Below are positions 1 to 7,666 of a DNA stretch of 40,710 bases, piece after piece (position 1 is the first letter of the stretch; each line of letters starts with the position of its first letter). The stretch is from assembly GCA_012270965.1 (NCBI GenBank), contig JAAXHJ010000056.1:1-40710 (forward strand), in the 5' to 3' direction. Below the pieces are notes generated by a model. The model was not told where the DNA came from. It saw nothing but the letters and a program-made list of their open reading frames with translations, and made no database searches. The position numbers and the translations under genes were made by a program. Source of the DNA: Candidatus Palauibacter poriticola (lineage in GTDB: Bacteria; Gemmatimonadota; Gemmatimonadetes; Palauibacterales; Palauibacteraceae).

Positions 1-1
1 G

Positions 2-262
2 CGCTCGTACACATGGGTGAAGAACCGCCTTCAGGAGGCTGGGCTGTTGGAGAAAGGGCGTCGCAAGGGCTCGCAGCGGGAGCGTCGGGAGCGGAAGTCG
101 GCGGCGGGCGTGATGCTGCACCAGGAAGCCTCGACGCCCGAGTGGTTGGCGGGGGAGCGCTGGGATCTCGTCGTGACGATGGACGACGCCACGGGCGGGG
201 TGCACTCCGGCTTCCAGAGTCTACTCCATGGCAATTTACACAGAAATCAGCACACTCCCTGA
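2..262 (+). pseudogene. ISNCY-type transposase fragment (5' cut by window edge, 3' decayed)
   Basis: The frame reads in from the left edge and contains YTWVKNRLQEAGLL, a Lys/Arg-rich linker (GRRKGSQRERRERK), then MLHQEAST and RWDLVVTMDDAT. This order (helix-turn-helix end, basic linker, first beta strands of the rve/DDE integrase fold with the Asp of VTMDDAT) is what I know from ISNCY-family transposases. After about position 200 the sequence no longer looks like the family, and the frame stops at 262, so most of the DDE domain is missing. The fragment is therefore a dead remnant. It runs into the leader of the M48 protease gene without any recognisable terminal inverted repeat. Family assignment comes from recalled motif resemblance only. 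Confidence 0.6.
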
Positions 263-278
263 CGAAGGAGACCAACTC

Positions 279-1352
279 TTGAACCGCTCCCCCCAACGTA
301 GCTTAGCGACCGGCCTTCTGCTGTTTCTCACCGCCTGTGCGACGCCCTCGACTCGCCCTCCGGAGGTGTCGCCCAGAGCCATCGCCATCGAAGAAGCCAA
401 CCAGCGTCGATTCGTGGTCGAGGAATTGGAGCAATCCCAGCGGCGGCTCGACGACATAGGATTCCCGCTGCTGGTCGCCGCAACGCCGTTCTGCGCCGAG
501 CGGATCACCCGGAGGATCGGCGTCCGAGCCGGCACCGTAGCCGATTACGCCGAGGAATTGGCCGAGGCCGTATCGGCCAGCCTGTCCCTTACCGACACGC
601 TGACGATCCTCGGCGTCGCGAGAGGATCTCCGGCCCACGAAGCGGGGCTGGCTTCCGGCGACAGGATCATGCGGGCCGCCGGTCGACCCGTTCCTCGGGG
701 GCGGGGCGCAGCTGGCGCCCTGATGGAGGCGGTCACCAACTCCACATCGGAGACCCTTCGGCTGGAGGTGACGCGCGGCGGACGCTCGTTGACAGTCGAC
801 GCAACTCCAGTGCGGATTTGCGATTACGGCCTAGTCGTAACGGCGGGGGGCGACATCAATGCCTACGCTGACGGAGATCGGGTGATCGTGCCATGGGCGA
901 TGATGAGATTCGCCACCGATGACGACTTGACGGCCATCGTTGGTCACGAGGTCGCTCATAACGCCATGGGACACATAGAGGCCCGCAAGAAGAACATGTT
1001 GCTGGGGGGATTGCTCGGTGCGGCTCTCGATATTGCCGCGGGCGCTGACGTCAACTCCAACCAGAGCGCGACGGCCTCGTTCATGGGCATGGCCGCCGAA
1101 GCATACTCGCAGGACTTCGAGCGAGAAGCGGATTATGTGGGCGCGTACATCGCAGCCAGGGCCGGACACTCTCTGGAGGGAACGCCTCTCTTCTGGCGCC
1201 GGTTCGCAAGCGTCAATCCGAGCGCGATTTCGTACGCTGGCTCCCATCCCACGACGGCTGAACGCTTTGTGCGCCTCCAGAGGATCATCGAGGAGATTCA
1301 GGCCAAGCTTCGCGCCGGGGAGGAGTTGCTTCCTGAGACTGCTCGCCCGTGA
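279..1352 (+). CDS. M48-family metalloprotease lipoprotein with PDZ domain
   Basis: Predicted outer-membrane or periplasmic lipoprotein zinc protease of 357 residues. I chose the TTG at 279 because GAAGGAG lies 8 bases upstream and because it puts a clean lipoprotein signal at the N-terminus (RSPQRSLATGLLLFLTAC, Cys at residue 20). Residues of about 105-180 form a PDZ-like domain (GVARGSPAHEAGLASGDRIMRAAG). The catalytic zinc site is HEVAH at about 223-227, with the third ligand in EREAD (about 281-285), as in M48 proteases such as BepA/LoiP, which act in outer-membrane protein quality control. Placing PDZ before the peptidase domain differs from HtpX and BepA. An ATG at 228 is also in frame but would bury the signal. 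Neighbours are a transposase remnant and a HEPN gene, so this may be island cargo. Confidence 0.85.
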   Translation: MNRSPQRSLATGLLLFLTACATPSTRPPEVSPRAIAIEEANQRRFVVEELEQSQRRLDDIGFPLLVAATPFCAERITRRIGVRAGTVADYAEELAEAVSASLSLTDTLTILGVARGSPAHEAGLASGDRIMRAAGRPVPRGRGAAGALMEAVTNSTSETLRLEVTRGGRSLTVDATPVRICDYGLVVTAGGDINAYADGDRVIVPWAMMRFATDDDLTAIVGHEVAHNAMGHIEARKKNMLLGGLLGAALDIAAGADVNSNQSATASFMGMAAEAYSQDFEREADYVGAYIAARAGHSLEGTPLFWRRFASVNPSAISYAGSHPTTAERFVRLQRIIEEIQAKLRAGEELLPETARP

Positions 1353-1383
1353 CCAGCCGGGTCCGCGCCGTTTGGCTTAGAGT

Positions 1384-2193
1384 GTGGTGACGCGGTGTAG
1401 CGGGTGGCATCCGGAAACCATCCGCCGGAACGTGCGGTTACTCCGTGAGTGGTCGTACGCATTTCAAGAGAACGGGCGCGTGGAAGGGGAAGCCTTGGCC
1501 TGCATCCAGAAATCCGAACACGACCATCTTGACCGAAGCAAGGCAGATTCTGCGTTCTGGAACGTTGCGGACAGCTGGATAGATCGCTCCCGGCGTGTTC
1601 TCCAGAAAGAGCAGTACTTCCCGGCGCTCATCTATTCGTGGATCTCGTTCAACGCTTGGGTTGGGCGTGTCGTCGTAGATCGTGGCAATTCCAACCGCGA
1701 CAGGTTCCTGGTAGCCTCCGCGGCCATGGATGAGCCGCTCTCGACGCGGTTCTGTAGCCTTCTGCTCGACGGCGGGCAGACCGCCGAAGCGGCTAGCCGG
1801 TTCCGCTCGCTCTGGCCCGTGTTCAAGGCTCGAGGTCTCAGCGATCACGAAATCAGTTTCTGGCAGGCTCACTGGGACGACGAATCACGAAATGAGTTCC
1901 GGACCCGGTGCTTTCGTTTAGGACTCGGAGGGAGCGACTGCGGGCCTAGCTGCTTCATATACCACCAGCCGAAGGGTACGAAACAGGTCGATTACGACCC
2001 CGAGCACGTCCCGTTGGATTGGGCGCACACTCTTCATGCCATCTACATGGTCCGCTGCAATCTCTTCCACGGCGGGAAATCGTATCGCCACGGCGGAGAT
2101 AGGGAGTTCGTAAAGCTCGCCGCCATGATCCTTGGCGCCGTATGGCTTGATGGTGAGCGCCCGCGTCAACGGAGTGCGAGGCTGTCGCGCTGA
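1384..2193 (+). CDS. HEPN-domain protein (possible RNase or defence-associated)
   Basis: A soluble protein of up to 269 residues with no signal peptide. The N-terminal half contains a helical segment (PALIYSWISFNAWVGR) typical of HEPN folds. The C-terminal half carries YMVRCNLFHGG, which gives the Rx4H signature (R224, H229) that forms the RNase active site in many HEPN toxins and defence proteins. Overall organisation resembles large Apea-like or MAE_28990-like HEPN proteins. The start is uncertain: the GTG at 1384 is simply the first in the frame, and no good ribosome site precedes it. Base composition is visibly less GC-rich than the genes further right. It lies in the segment bounded by the integrase, consistent with horizontally acquired cargo. 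The target is unknown, and no obvious nucleotidyltransferase antitoxin lies beside it. Confidence 0.55.
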   Translation: MVTRCSGWHPETIRRNVRLLREWSYAFQENGRVEGEALACIQKSEHDHLDRSKADSAFWNVADSWIDRSRRVLQKEQYFPALIYSWISFNAWVGRVVVDRGNSNRDRFLVASAAMDEPLSTRFCSLLLDGGQTAEAASRFRSLWPVFKARGLSDHEISFWQAHWDDESRNEFRTRCFRLGLGGSDCGPSCFIYHQPKGTKQVDYDPEHVPLDWAHTLHAIYMVRCNLFHGGKSYRHGGDREFVKLAAMILGAVWLDGERPRQRSARLSR

Positions 2194-2213
2194 TCCCTTC
2201 CGCGCCCACCTAC

Positions 2214-2375
2214 CTACGGTGAGACGTACGATGCCAAGCGGATCTCGTCCGGCGTCACGACGGCGAAGCTGTTGTGATGGAGCCAGTCCCCGGAGTTGAG
2301 GTAGAACCGACCCGGCGCTACGATGGCGATGGCTGCTCCGATCTCGTGGTACTTGAGGGCCGCCAGATACGCATT
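2214..2375 (-). pseudogene. C-terminal remnant of a calcineurin-like phosphoesterase (tentative)
   Basis: Read on the - strand, 53 codons are open from 2375 to a TAG at 2214-2216. They give a coherent protein end that includes LAALKYHEIGAAIAIVAPG, GRFYLNSGDWLHHNSFAVVT and PDEIRLASY. The YLNSGDW pattern resembles the C-terminus of LpxH-like or YfcE-like metallophosphoesterases, which often end in a (Y)xNxGDW block. A TGA stop lies five codons upstream in the same frame and no start or catalytic motifs precede it, so if the homology is real this is a decapitated gene. The identification rests on one motif. Confidence 0.35.
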
Positions 2376-2469
2376 GCACGAACCTGTTCATACGGCTTCG
2401 AGATGGTCTTCCAACGGTGATCAGGCGAATTTACTGTTGCTCACCATCCGCACCTCGGGGTCGCGCCCG

Positions 2470-2504
2470 CGCCTGTCGGCCCGGTTCGAGTTGGCCGACA
2501 GGCG
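2470..2504. repeat. Perfect 12-bp inverted repeat with 11-nt loop
   Basis: CGCCTGTCGGCC at 2470-2481 is the exact reverse complement of GGCCGACAGGCG at 2493-2504, separated by 11 bases. No T-run follows on either strand, so it is not a textbook intrinsic terminator. It lies in the gene-poor part of the presumed island and could be a recombination-associated structure or a fossil element end. Confidence 0.6.
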
Positions 2505-3022
2505 GAGCGAGACCGCCGGTCGAGGCGCACCGCTTTCTCGGTTCGGTCTCCGCCAGATAGCCATGGGCGCGAACGGGGACCGACGCTCAGGGGGACGGCC
2601 TCCGCTTTTTCGCCGCGCCGACACCGGCGCGGGAACCCCGGGGGTCGTAGGGGGCGGAGCGCCCCCTCGCCAGCCGCGACGTTGAACGTTGCGTGTGCTG
2701 GCTGACGACCAATTACCGGTCGTGAGCCAGCCCTCGGCGGAGCCGCCGAACACGCCTATCCGGGCATCGCCCGGAACAGCCTCGCCCAAGCCGTCGCGGG
2801 CAACTTCCCCGGCCACCTGGTCGCCGGTCTCGCGGGCGACGAGGCCGGTCCCTTTCGCCGGGCGCGATTGAGCCGCTCTCCGCCGACAGCAGCGTTCGGC
2901 CCTACCCGTACCCTTCGGAGACCCGAGTTCGGCGATCCTGGACCATCCTGTGGCCCGTAGATCACCCGAAACGCCCCCGGAGTGGCCCGAAACGGCTTCC
3001 GAGCCCCGGTTGCGGGGTCAGG

Positions 3023-4360
3023 TCAGGTCTCGGCGGTCGCTCTCCCCGCCAGATACGTCGCCCAATTGTCCATGAGCCGACGCCTCCGCTCGAACAGGTC
3101 GGTACGCCGGTACGCCGCCTCCACCTTGTTCTGGACCACGTGCGCCAGCGCCGCCTCGACAACCTCCCGGGGATGGTCCGTTTCCTCGGCGGCCCAGTCC
3201 CTGAATGACGACCGGAACCCGTGCGGCACCGCCGCGATCCGGTGCCCGCGGACCAACTGGCGCAACCGCTGTTCGATGAGGGGCTTTCCGGTCAACCGCG
3301 TGAACACCAACCGGCTGTCCTCTCCGCCCAGCTTCCGGGCCTTCGCAAGGATCTCCACGGCGCGGCCACAGAGCGGCACCCGATGCTCCCGCTTCGCCTT
3401 CATGCGCGTGGAGGGCACCGTCCAGACCGCTTCGCCCAAGTCGATCTCCGACCATTCGGCCCAACGCACCTCGCCCCACCTCGCCGCGGTCAGCACCAGA
3501 AACTCGAAGGCCAGCCGGGCCACCGGCATTTCGTCCGTCGTCCGCACCTTCCCGATTGCCGCTCCGACCTCCCGGTGAGGGAGCGTCTTCATGTGCTTCA
3601 CGACCCGGTTCTGCGGCCCGAGCACCGATCGGACCCGGTCGCACGGGTTGTCGGTCCGGTACTCCATCGCCACCGCCCACTCGAACACCGAGCGCATGCG
3701 CTGATGCACCGACTGCGCCGTGGACCCCTTCGAGTGCCAGATCGGGGTCAGGATCTCCAGCACATCGGCCGTCGCCACCTCCGAAACCGCGATGTCGCCG
3801 ATCTTGGGGAAAGCGTAGCGCCGCAGGGTCGATAGCCACTCCTTTCCGTGCCGCTTGCTGCGCCATCCGGCCTGCTTCGGCTTCAGGACGCGCCCGGTCG
3901 CCTCGGCGAAGCTGGGGACGCCCCGCGCCCGTCGCCGTTCGGCGAGCGGATCGCCGCCCTCGCGGGCGAGCTTTCGGTTGGCCCTCGCCTTCTCGCGGGC
4001 CTCGGCGAGAGAAACCAAGGCAACGCTGCCGAGTCCGAAGTCGCGGCGGCGGCCGCGAATGACGAGGCGCTGCACCCAGCTGCGCGCACCGCTCGGCTGA
4101 ACGTAGAGATAGAGTCCATTGCCGTCGCAGTGCCTCCCGGGACGTGCGGAGCGCACGAAGGCGGCCGAGAGCCGCTTGTGGGGGTGGCGGCCCTTGGGCT
4201 TGGTCTTCCGGGTCGGCGAGGGTGTGCGGGTTACGTCATCCGTTACCTCATAATATGTGGGATCGGATCGGAAGTCAAGGAACGTGGCGGGAGCCTGGGC
4301 GCGGGCATGTGTAGGTATAAATCCATGAACAGCAACGATATAAGATATCTCCCGAAACAT
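3023..4360 (-). CDS. P4-type tyrosine recombinase / integrase
   Basis: A 445-residue site-specific recombinase that would integrate and excise the island. Residues of about 60-145 are the DUF4102 arm-binding domain (LSAAFVRSARPGRHCDGNGL, then RDFGLGSVALVSLAEARE). Residues of about 150-250 are the core-binding domain. The catalytic domain shows R294 (TAARWGEVR), the lysine region (TRMKAKREHRVPL), H380-x-x-R383 (PHGFRSSFRDW), H407 and the nucleophile Y417 (VEAAYRRTDLFERR), so it appears complete. The ATG at 4360 is the only start codon upstream of the DUF4102 domain. This gives about 50 extra N-terminal residues compared with typical family members. A local AT-rich stretch (4245-4260 and 4318-4352) lies over the first codons. 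The gene points left, and its 5' end lies about 40 bp from a truncated M56 gene, placing the attachment junction near 4390-4400. Confidence 0.93.
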   Translation of the reverse strand: MFREISYIVAVHGFIPTHARAQAPATFLDFRSDPTYYEVTDDVTRTPSPTRKTKPKGRHPHKRLSAAFVRSARPGRHCDGNGLYLYVQPSGARSWVQRLVIRGRRRDFGLGSVALVSLAEAREKARANRKLAREGGDPLAERRRARGVPSFAEATGRVLKPKQAGWRSKRHGKEWLSTLRRYAFPKIGDIAVSEVATADVLEILTPIWHSKGSTAQSVHQRMRSVFEWAVAMEYRTDNPCDRVRSVLGPQNRVVKHMKTLPHREVGAAIGKVRTTDEMPVARLAFEFLVLTAARWGEVRWAEWSEIDLGEAVWTVPSTRMKAKREHRVPLCGRAVEILAKARKLGGEDSRLVFTRLTGKPLIEQRLRQLVRGHRIAAVPHGFRSSFRDWAAEETDHPREVVEAALAHVVQNKVEAAYRRTDLFERRRRLMDNWATYLAGRATAET

Positions 4361-4408
4361 CCTTGGACGCTACTGGATGTCGCTATGCTACAGTGACGGT
4401 GGCGGGCG

Positions 4409-5326
4409 ATGTGGGCGCCTCGGGAAGTCTGCGGGGAGGAGGTGCTGCGCTCCGACCGCTTCGGGCCGGCCGTCGTGGGGTTGATCCGGTCCCGCATCGT
4501 CCTTCCGGCGTGGAGCTTCGGGCTCGGCGAGAAGAAACTCGAGCTGGTCGTGCTGCACGAACGCGAACATGTGCGGGCGCGAGATCCCCTACTCTTGGCG
4601 GCGGGGCTCATGCTCGCGGCGCTCTCGCCTTGGAATCCGGCGGTTTGGTGGTTGCTCGCCAGGCTCCGGCTCGCCGTGGAAGGGGACTGCGACCGCCGCG
4701 TTCTGGCCCGCGGCACCTCTGCGCGACGCTACGCCCGCCTTCTCTTGACCGTCGCCGCCGGGTGCCGGCGGACCCCGGAGCCGGTGCCGGCCCTCATCCG
4801 CGGCGGCCATTCGGCAATCGAAAGGAGACTCATGATGATCAGGACCTCGACGAGGAAACCTCGAATCCGGGCTTCCATCCTGACCGGGGCAGCCGGGTTG
4901 GGCCTGTTCGCCCTCGCCTGCGACACCCCGCTCCCGCAGAGCCCGAGCGAGCTTGAGCCTGCCACGCGTTCACGGGCGGTCGTTGTCGCGGAGGCGCTGG
5001 CCGACGCCGAGGTGGGTGTCGTCAGAAAAGCCGGAGGCGTGTACGTGGCCGAAGATGGAACCTACCTGGTCCGCCCGGCGGAATGGCAGGCCGATCCGAA
5101 AGCCGGCGTCCTGTACGTTGACGAAGACGGGATCTTCCAAGCGCTCGACGACCCGGCAGCCAAGGCCCGCATTCTCAGAACGCTTGAGCAGCACGCGGTT
5201 GAGCTCGAGAAGCTTGTCGATAAGCTTGAGGAGCGCCCGCGATCGAGCGAAATCACGGAAGAGAAGATCCTGCAAGATCTGCGGCTGCGTCTGGAAGCCG
5301 TGAGGGAGCGCCTCGGGTCGCGCTGA
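4409..5326 (+). pseudogene. N-terminally truncated M56 (BlaR1-like) membrane metallopeptidase
   Basis: The frame contains the M56 core: RFGPAVVGLIRSRIVLPAW, then VVLHEREHVRARDPLLL with the zinc motif HEREH (H50, E51, H54 from the ATG at 4409), a following hydrophobic segment (AAGLMLAALSPWNPAVWWLLA) and a later one (ILTGAAGLGLFALACDTPL). BlaR1/MecR1-type sensors have about 150-200 residues with several transmembrane helices before this block. Here a stop lies at 4394-4396, only five codons before the ATG. The missing half begins just where the integrase region starts, so the gene was probably cut by integration. The remaining 305 residues include a Glu/Lys-rich C-terminal helical tail (5150-5320). 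A BlaI-type repressor partner normally sits upstream and is absent. Translation of a stub from 4409 is possible, but a functional sensor is unlikely. Confidence 0.7.
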
Positions 5327-5467
5327 TCCGCGACCTCGGGCCCGGCGACCGTTGCGGCCCGGCGTCCCCGGCGACACCGTAACTCAGCTCGGTCGCGCCT
5401 CCGGGCCCTGACCCGCGGGTCGCGCTTGGAGGTGCGCGTCGCGGGACACTCGACCCGGGGAAGACAC

Positions 5468-6997
5468 ATGATTCCGTCACGCCGCTTCGCGGTTTCGTCC
5501 GCCTCCATCCTGGCCCTAACCGCTTTCGCCCCCGCTCCCGCAGTCGACCTCGTCCCCGCCCTCACGTGCGACCAACTGCCTTCCATGTCGTGGAGCGGCT
5601 TTGTGTTGGACGAGGTGTTGGAGGTCGAGGCCGGCGCGAACGATCCGGCGCACTGCCGCGTGCGCGGAACGATCGACGAGGAGATCCGCTTCGAACTCCT
5701 CCTCCCGCTGGCCGAGGAGTGGAACGGCCGCTTCCTCATGGGTGGCGGGGGCGGGTTCGTGGGGAGCGTCCAGAACCAGGCGCTCCAGTTCGCCGGGCCG
5801 GTCTCGGTACTGAGCCGCGGGTTCGCGACGGCGGGGACGGACACGGGACATGAGGGCTTGGGCATCGACGCGAGTTGGGCGCTGAACCGGCCCGACCGCG
5901 AGGTGAACTTCGGCTACCGGGCCGTGCACGTCACGGCGGAGGCGGCGAAGACCATCGTGCGGCTCTTCTACGGGCGCGACATCGAGTACTCGTACTTTAT
6001 CGGCTGCTCGCGCGGCGGCGGCCAGGCGATGATGTCGTCGCAGCGCTACCCGGACGATTTCGACGGCATCGTGTCGGGAGCGCCCGCCTACGACTGGCCC
6101 GGCCTCGGCGCCTTCTTCCTCCAGACGCAGCAGGCCCTGTATCCCGACCCCAACGATCTCACGACGCCGGTCATCACGGACGAGGCCGCGGCCATCCTCG
6201 AAGCCGCGATTCTCGAGGCGTGCGATGGGAACGACGGTGTGGAGGACGGCTTCATGACGAGCCCCATGGCATGCGACATCGACATCGCCTCGATCCAGGG
6301 ACTGACCGACGAACAGCGGGCCGCGGCGGCGGTGATCTACGGCGGCGCCCGCGCGGGAGACCGGCTCGTCTATCCGGGGCTTCCCTTCGGCGGCGAGACG
6401 GACCAGGGTGGGTGGAGGCGGTGGGTCACGGGGCGCGAGATGCAGTTGGGCCCGGGCGGACCGAATCTCCACTACGCCTTCGGCACCCAGATGTACAAGT
6501 ACATCATCTTCGACGATCCCGACTTCGACTACTCCACGTACGACTTCGGCGACTACTTCGCGTGGGAGGAGGACACTCGCCGCGCCCGCGCGATCCTCAA
6601 CGCGACGGACACGGACCTGAGCGGCTTCAAGACGGCGGGCGGTAAGCTGATCCTCTGGACCGGGTGGTCGGACTCCGCGATCCCGGCTAGCGGCACGATC
6701 GCGTACTACGAGGGCGTGGCCGCGGGCGATGATGAGGCGGACGACTACACCCGGTTGTTCATGCTGCCCGGCGTGCTGCACTGCGCGGGGGGGCCGGGTC
6801 CGGACTTCGTCGACTGGATCGCCGCCATCCGGTCGTGGGTCGAGGAGGACGAGGCCCCGGAGCGGCTCGTGGCGACGAAGTTCGGCGAGAGCGGGGTCGA
6901 AATGCACCGGCCCGTGTGTCCGTGGCCGGCCTACGCCGCCTACGACGGCACGGGAGATCCGAAGCGCGAGGAGAGCTTCGAGTGCACGACTCCATGA
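5468..6997 (+). CDS. Tannase / feruloyl esterase family hydrolase, secreted
   Basis: A 509-residue exported alpha/beta hydrolase. The ATG at 5468 follows GGGGAAG by a few bases and begins a signal peptide (IPSRRFAVSSASILALTAFAPAPA). The tannase-family CS-D-HC arrangement is visible. The nucleophile S181 is in FIGCSRGGGQ next to C180, D402 is in WTGWSDSAIP, and H438 is in GVLHCAGG next to C439. In the family the two Cys residues form a disulfide linking Ser and His. These enzymes cleave ester bonds of gallate, ferulate or related aromatic acids (MHETase/PETase-type relatives exist), so the substrate is probably an aromatic ester. The gene precedes a Mo-hydroxylase pair by 90 bp, which suggests a joint role in aromatic compound turnover, though that link is inferred. 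The stop codon lies inside a 25-bp tandem repeat. Confidence 0.9.
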   Translation: MIPSRRFAVSSASILALTAFAPAPAVDLVPALTCDQLPSMSWSGFVLDEVLEVEAGANDPAHCRVRGTIDEEIRFELLLPLAEEWNGRFLMGGGGGFVGSVQNQALQFAGPVSVLSRGFATAGTDTGHEGLGIDASWALNRPDREVNFGYRAVHVTAEAAKTIVRLFYGRDIEYSYFIGCSRGGGQAMMSSQRYPDDFDGIVSGAPAYDWPGLGAFFLQTQQALYPDPNDLTTPVITDEAAAILEAAILEACDGNDGVEDGFMTSPMACDIDIASIQGLTDEQRAAAAVIYGGARAGDRLVYPGLPFGGETDQGGWRRWVTGREMQLGPGGPNLHYAFGTQMYKYIIFDDPDFDYSTYDFGDYFAWEEDTRRARAILNATDTDLSGFKTAGGKLILWTGWSDSAIPASGTIAYYEGVAAGDDEADDYTRLFMLPGVLHCAGGPGPDFVDWIAAIRSWVEEDEAPERLVATKFGESGVEMHRPVCPWPAYAAYDGTGDPKREESFECTTP

Positions 6998-7057
6998 ACC
7001 GCGCGCCATGAACCGCACTCCGTGAGCTGAGCATGAACCGCACTCCGTAAGCCGCGG
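6994..7057. repeat. Imperfect 25-bp tandem repeat at tannase 3' end
   Basis: Two adjacent 25-bp units (7008-7032 and 7033-7057) both begin ATGAACCGCACTCCGT and diverge only near their ends. A partial third unit, ATGAACCGC, starts at 6994 and contains the tannase stop codon. The array fills most of the gap before the ribosome-binding site of the next gene (GGAAGGAGGG at 7070-7079). Confidence 0.85.
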
Positions 7058-7087
7058 GCGGGGAAGCCGGAAGGAGGGAGTGGATCG

Positions 7088-7666
7088 ATGAGCGAGGTCA
7101 CGCTCAGGGTGAACGGCAAGACGCATGCGCTGGACGTCGAACCCTCGACGACGCTGCTCTACGTCCTCCGGAACGACTTGGGTCTTCGCGGACCCAGGTT
7201 CGGTTGCGGCCTCGGCCAGTGCGGGACGTGCACGGTGCTCATGGACGGCCGCGCGATCCGCTCGTGCATGCGTCCGGTGTCCCGCGCGGAGGGCGAGATC
7301 ACGACGCTCGAGGGACTGTCGGCCGATGGCGAGCTGGATCCCGTGCAGCAGGCGTGGATCGACGAGCAGGTGCCGCAGTGCGGTTACTGCCAGAATGGCC
7401 AGATCCTCACCGCGAAGGCGCTGCTCGCCCGCAATCCCGACCCGAGCGACGAGGAGATCCGGCAGGGGATGAACGGCGCCCTCTGCCGCTGCATGACGTA
7501 TTACCGCATCCAGTCCGCCGTGAGGCGCGCATCGGAAGCGATGGCGAACCGGGCGGGCGGGACGAACGGGGCAGGCCAGGCGAACGGTGCGGGCCGAGCG
7601 AACGGTGTGGGCGGCGCGGGCGGTGCCGACGGTGCGGATGAGGCCGGCGAGAGGGTGGACCGGTGA
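7088..7666 (+). CDS. (2Fe-2S)-binding subunit of a molybdenum hydroxylase (IorA/CoxS-like)
   Basis: The electron-transfer subunit of a xanthine-oxidase-family hydroxylase, 192 residues. The N-terminal plant-type ferredoxin domain has C40, C45, C48 and C60 (RFGCGLGQCGTCTVLMDG...SC). The C-terminal [2Fe-2S] domain has C98, C101, C133 and C135 (QCGYCQNGQ...LCRCMTYYRI). Together these are the eight ligands for two clusters that carry electrons away from the Mo site of the large subunit. A very strong ribosome site (GGAAGGAGGG) precedes the ATG. The last 40 residues are an unusual low-complexity tail of Ala, Gly and Asn encoded by five 18-bp repeats. The stop codon overlaps the GTG start of the large subunit (GTGA), so the two are translationally coupled. 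Confidence 0.93.
   Translation: MSEVTLRVNGKTHALDVEPSTTLLYVLRNDLGLRGPRFGCGLGQCGTCTVLMDGRAIRSCMRPVSRAEGEITTLEGLSADGELDPVQQAWIDEQVPQCGYCQNGQILTAKALLARNPDPSDEEIRQGMNGALCRCMTYYRIQSAVRRASEAMANRAGGTNGAGQANGAGRANGVGGAGGADGADEAGERVDR
7544..7633 (+). repeat. Five 18-bp coding repeats in the tail of the Fe-S subunit
   Basis: Units start at 7544, 7562, 7580, 7598 and 7616. They encode ANRAGG, TNGAGQ, ANGAGR, ANGVGG and AGGADG. The repeat keeps the reading frame and lies entirely beyond the conserved Fe-S domains, forming a flexible C-terminal tail. Confidence 0.85.

Larger units (their letters stand above)
2194..3022. other. Gene-poor 829-bp segment of mobile-island debris
   Basis: No intact gene is supported here. 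The visible content is a short phosphoesterase-like remnant on the - strand (2214-2375) and a perfect 12-bp stem hairpin (2470-2504). Several open frames exist, but their translations are Arg/Pro/Gly-rich and look like reading-frame shadows. One + strand stretch around 2722-2880 reads smoothly (SLAQAVAGNFPGHLVAGLAG) but I cannot assign it. The segment lies immediately downstream of the integrase stop codon. Confidence 0.5.

Noticed and set aside
2482..2504. tRNA T-arm suggested by GGTTCGA in the hairpin loop
   Set aside because: The bases flanking the loop do not form a 5-bp T-stem, and no acceptor or anticodon arm can be found nearby.
2722..2880. A smooth + strand reading (SLAQAVAGNFPGHLVAGLAG) as a gene fragment
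   Set aside because: No family recognised, no start or ribosome site, and surrounding residues become Arg/Pro-rich quickly.
5516..7126. A 536-codon - strand frame opposite the tannase gene
   Set aside because: Composition is low-complexity Arg/Val/Pro and the + strand tannase has complete catalytic motifs. Shadow frame.
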